The notes beneath the pieces are model-generated. The model ran no database searches. It saw only the letters and a program-made list of their open reading frames with translations, and was not told the origin of the DNA. The position numbers and the translations under genes are program-made. DNA of 24,028 nucleotides. Origin: an uncultured Christensenellaceae bacterium. GTDB taxonomy: Bacteria; Bacillota; Clostridia; Christensenellales; UBA3700. Below, piece by piece: positions 23,934-24,028 of the stretch; position 1 is the first letter of the stretch; each line of letters begins with the position of its first letter. Where the stretch lies: NCBI GenBank assembly GCA_910588545.1, contig CAJUOU010000011.1:1-24028 (forward strand), written 5' to 3'.

Positions 23934-24028
23934 TCAATATTTGTCTATACTTATTTTGTTATTAATTACAAGTTTTAACACTTCACTATCTGCTGTAGTT
24001 ATTCCACCTTTGTTTAGTAGTATTGCAG
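23934..24028 (-). CDS. C-terminal end of a dockerin-type protein (partial)
   Basis: The minus strand reads AILLNKGGITTADSEV then LKLVINNKISIDKY and a stop. This matches the second half of the dockerin in the 882-residue protein (INKGKVTSADAEIVRNAI), including the degenerate calcium loop. The rest of the gene is beyond the window. It is probably another secreted or surface protein of the same family. Confidence 0.65.
   Translation of the reverse strand, partial: AILLNKGGITTADSEVLKLVINNKISIDKY

Overview
The window looks like a chromosomal segment of a low-GC, Gram-positive anaerobe, most likely a gut member of the Clostridia. The supporting evidence is AT-rich DNA (about two thirds A+T by eye), strong AGGAGG-type ribosome binding sites, TTGACA/TATAAT promoters, an [FeFe]-hydrogenase, dockerin-bearing surface proteins and Gram-positive-style two-component/ABC modules. 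No phage, transposase, CRISPR, tRNA or rRNA gene was seen. All genes except nagA are on the minus strand.

Left part (1-5223): a two-gene unit encodes a 49-residue protein and an unrecognised 294-residue membrane protein. Next is an 882-residue secreted beta-helix/MBG/dockerin surface protein. An 884-base gene-free gap follows. It appears to hold two small RNA genes with their own promoters and terminators: one on the plus strand (about 4503-4680) and one on the minus strand (about 5029-4887). A 26-bp inverted repeat is shared between the leader of the surface-protein gene and the start of the plus-strand RNA.

Middle part (5224-14985): a minus-strand cluster, nahK - CBM9-like protein - galE - PHP phosphatase - [FeFe]-hydrogenase, begins at a good promoter at 10336-10364. 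NahK and GalE point to use of GlcNAc/GalNAc-containing glycans (the Leloir-like lacto-/galacto-N-biose route). The CBM9-like gene is translationally coupled to nahK. Upstream are two tandem paralogous membrane-anchored beta-helix-like proteins of a family I do not recognise.

Right part (15219-24028): nagA (GlcNAc-6-phosphate deacetylase) is transcribed divergently and shares a bidirectional terminator with a COG2509-type FAD oxidoreductase. That oxidoreductase has a purine (guanine-type) riboswitch in its leader, with a terminator that overlaps the aptamer. After that comes a response regulator / sensor kinase / ABC ATPase / FtsX-type permease module. The window ends inside a second dockerin-type protein.

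The most interesting items are the riboswitch with an apparently compact P3/L3 and an ON-type platform, the two candidate small RNAs, a dispersed 20-26 bp intergenic repeat found in at least four gaps always on the same DNA strand, and the tandem beta-helix paralogs.
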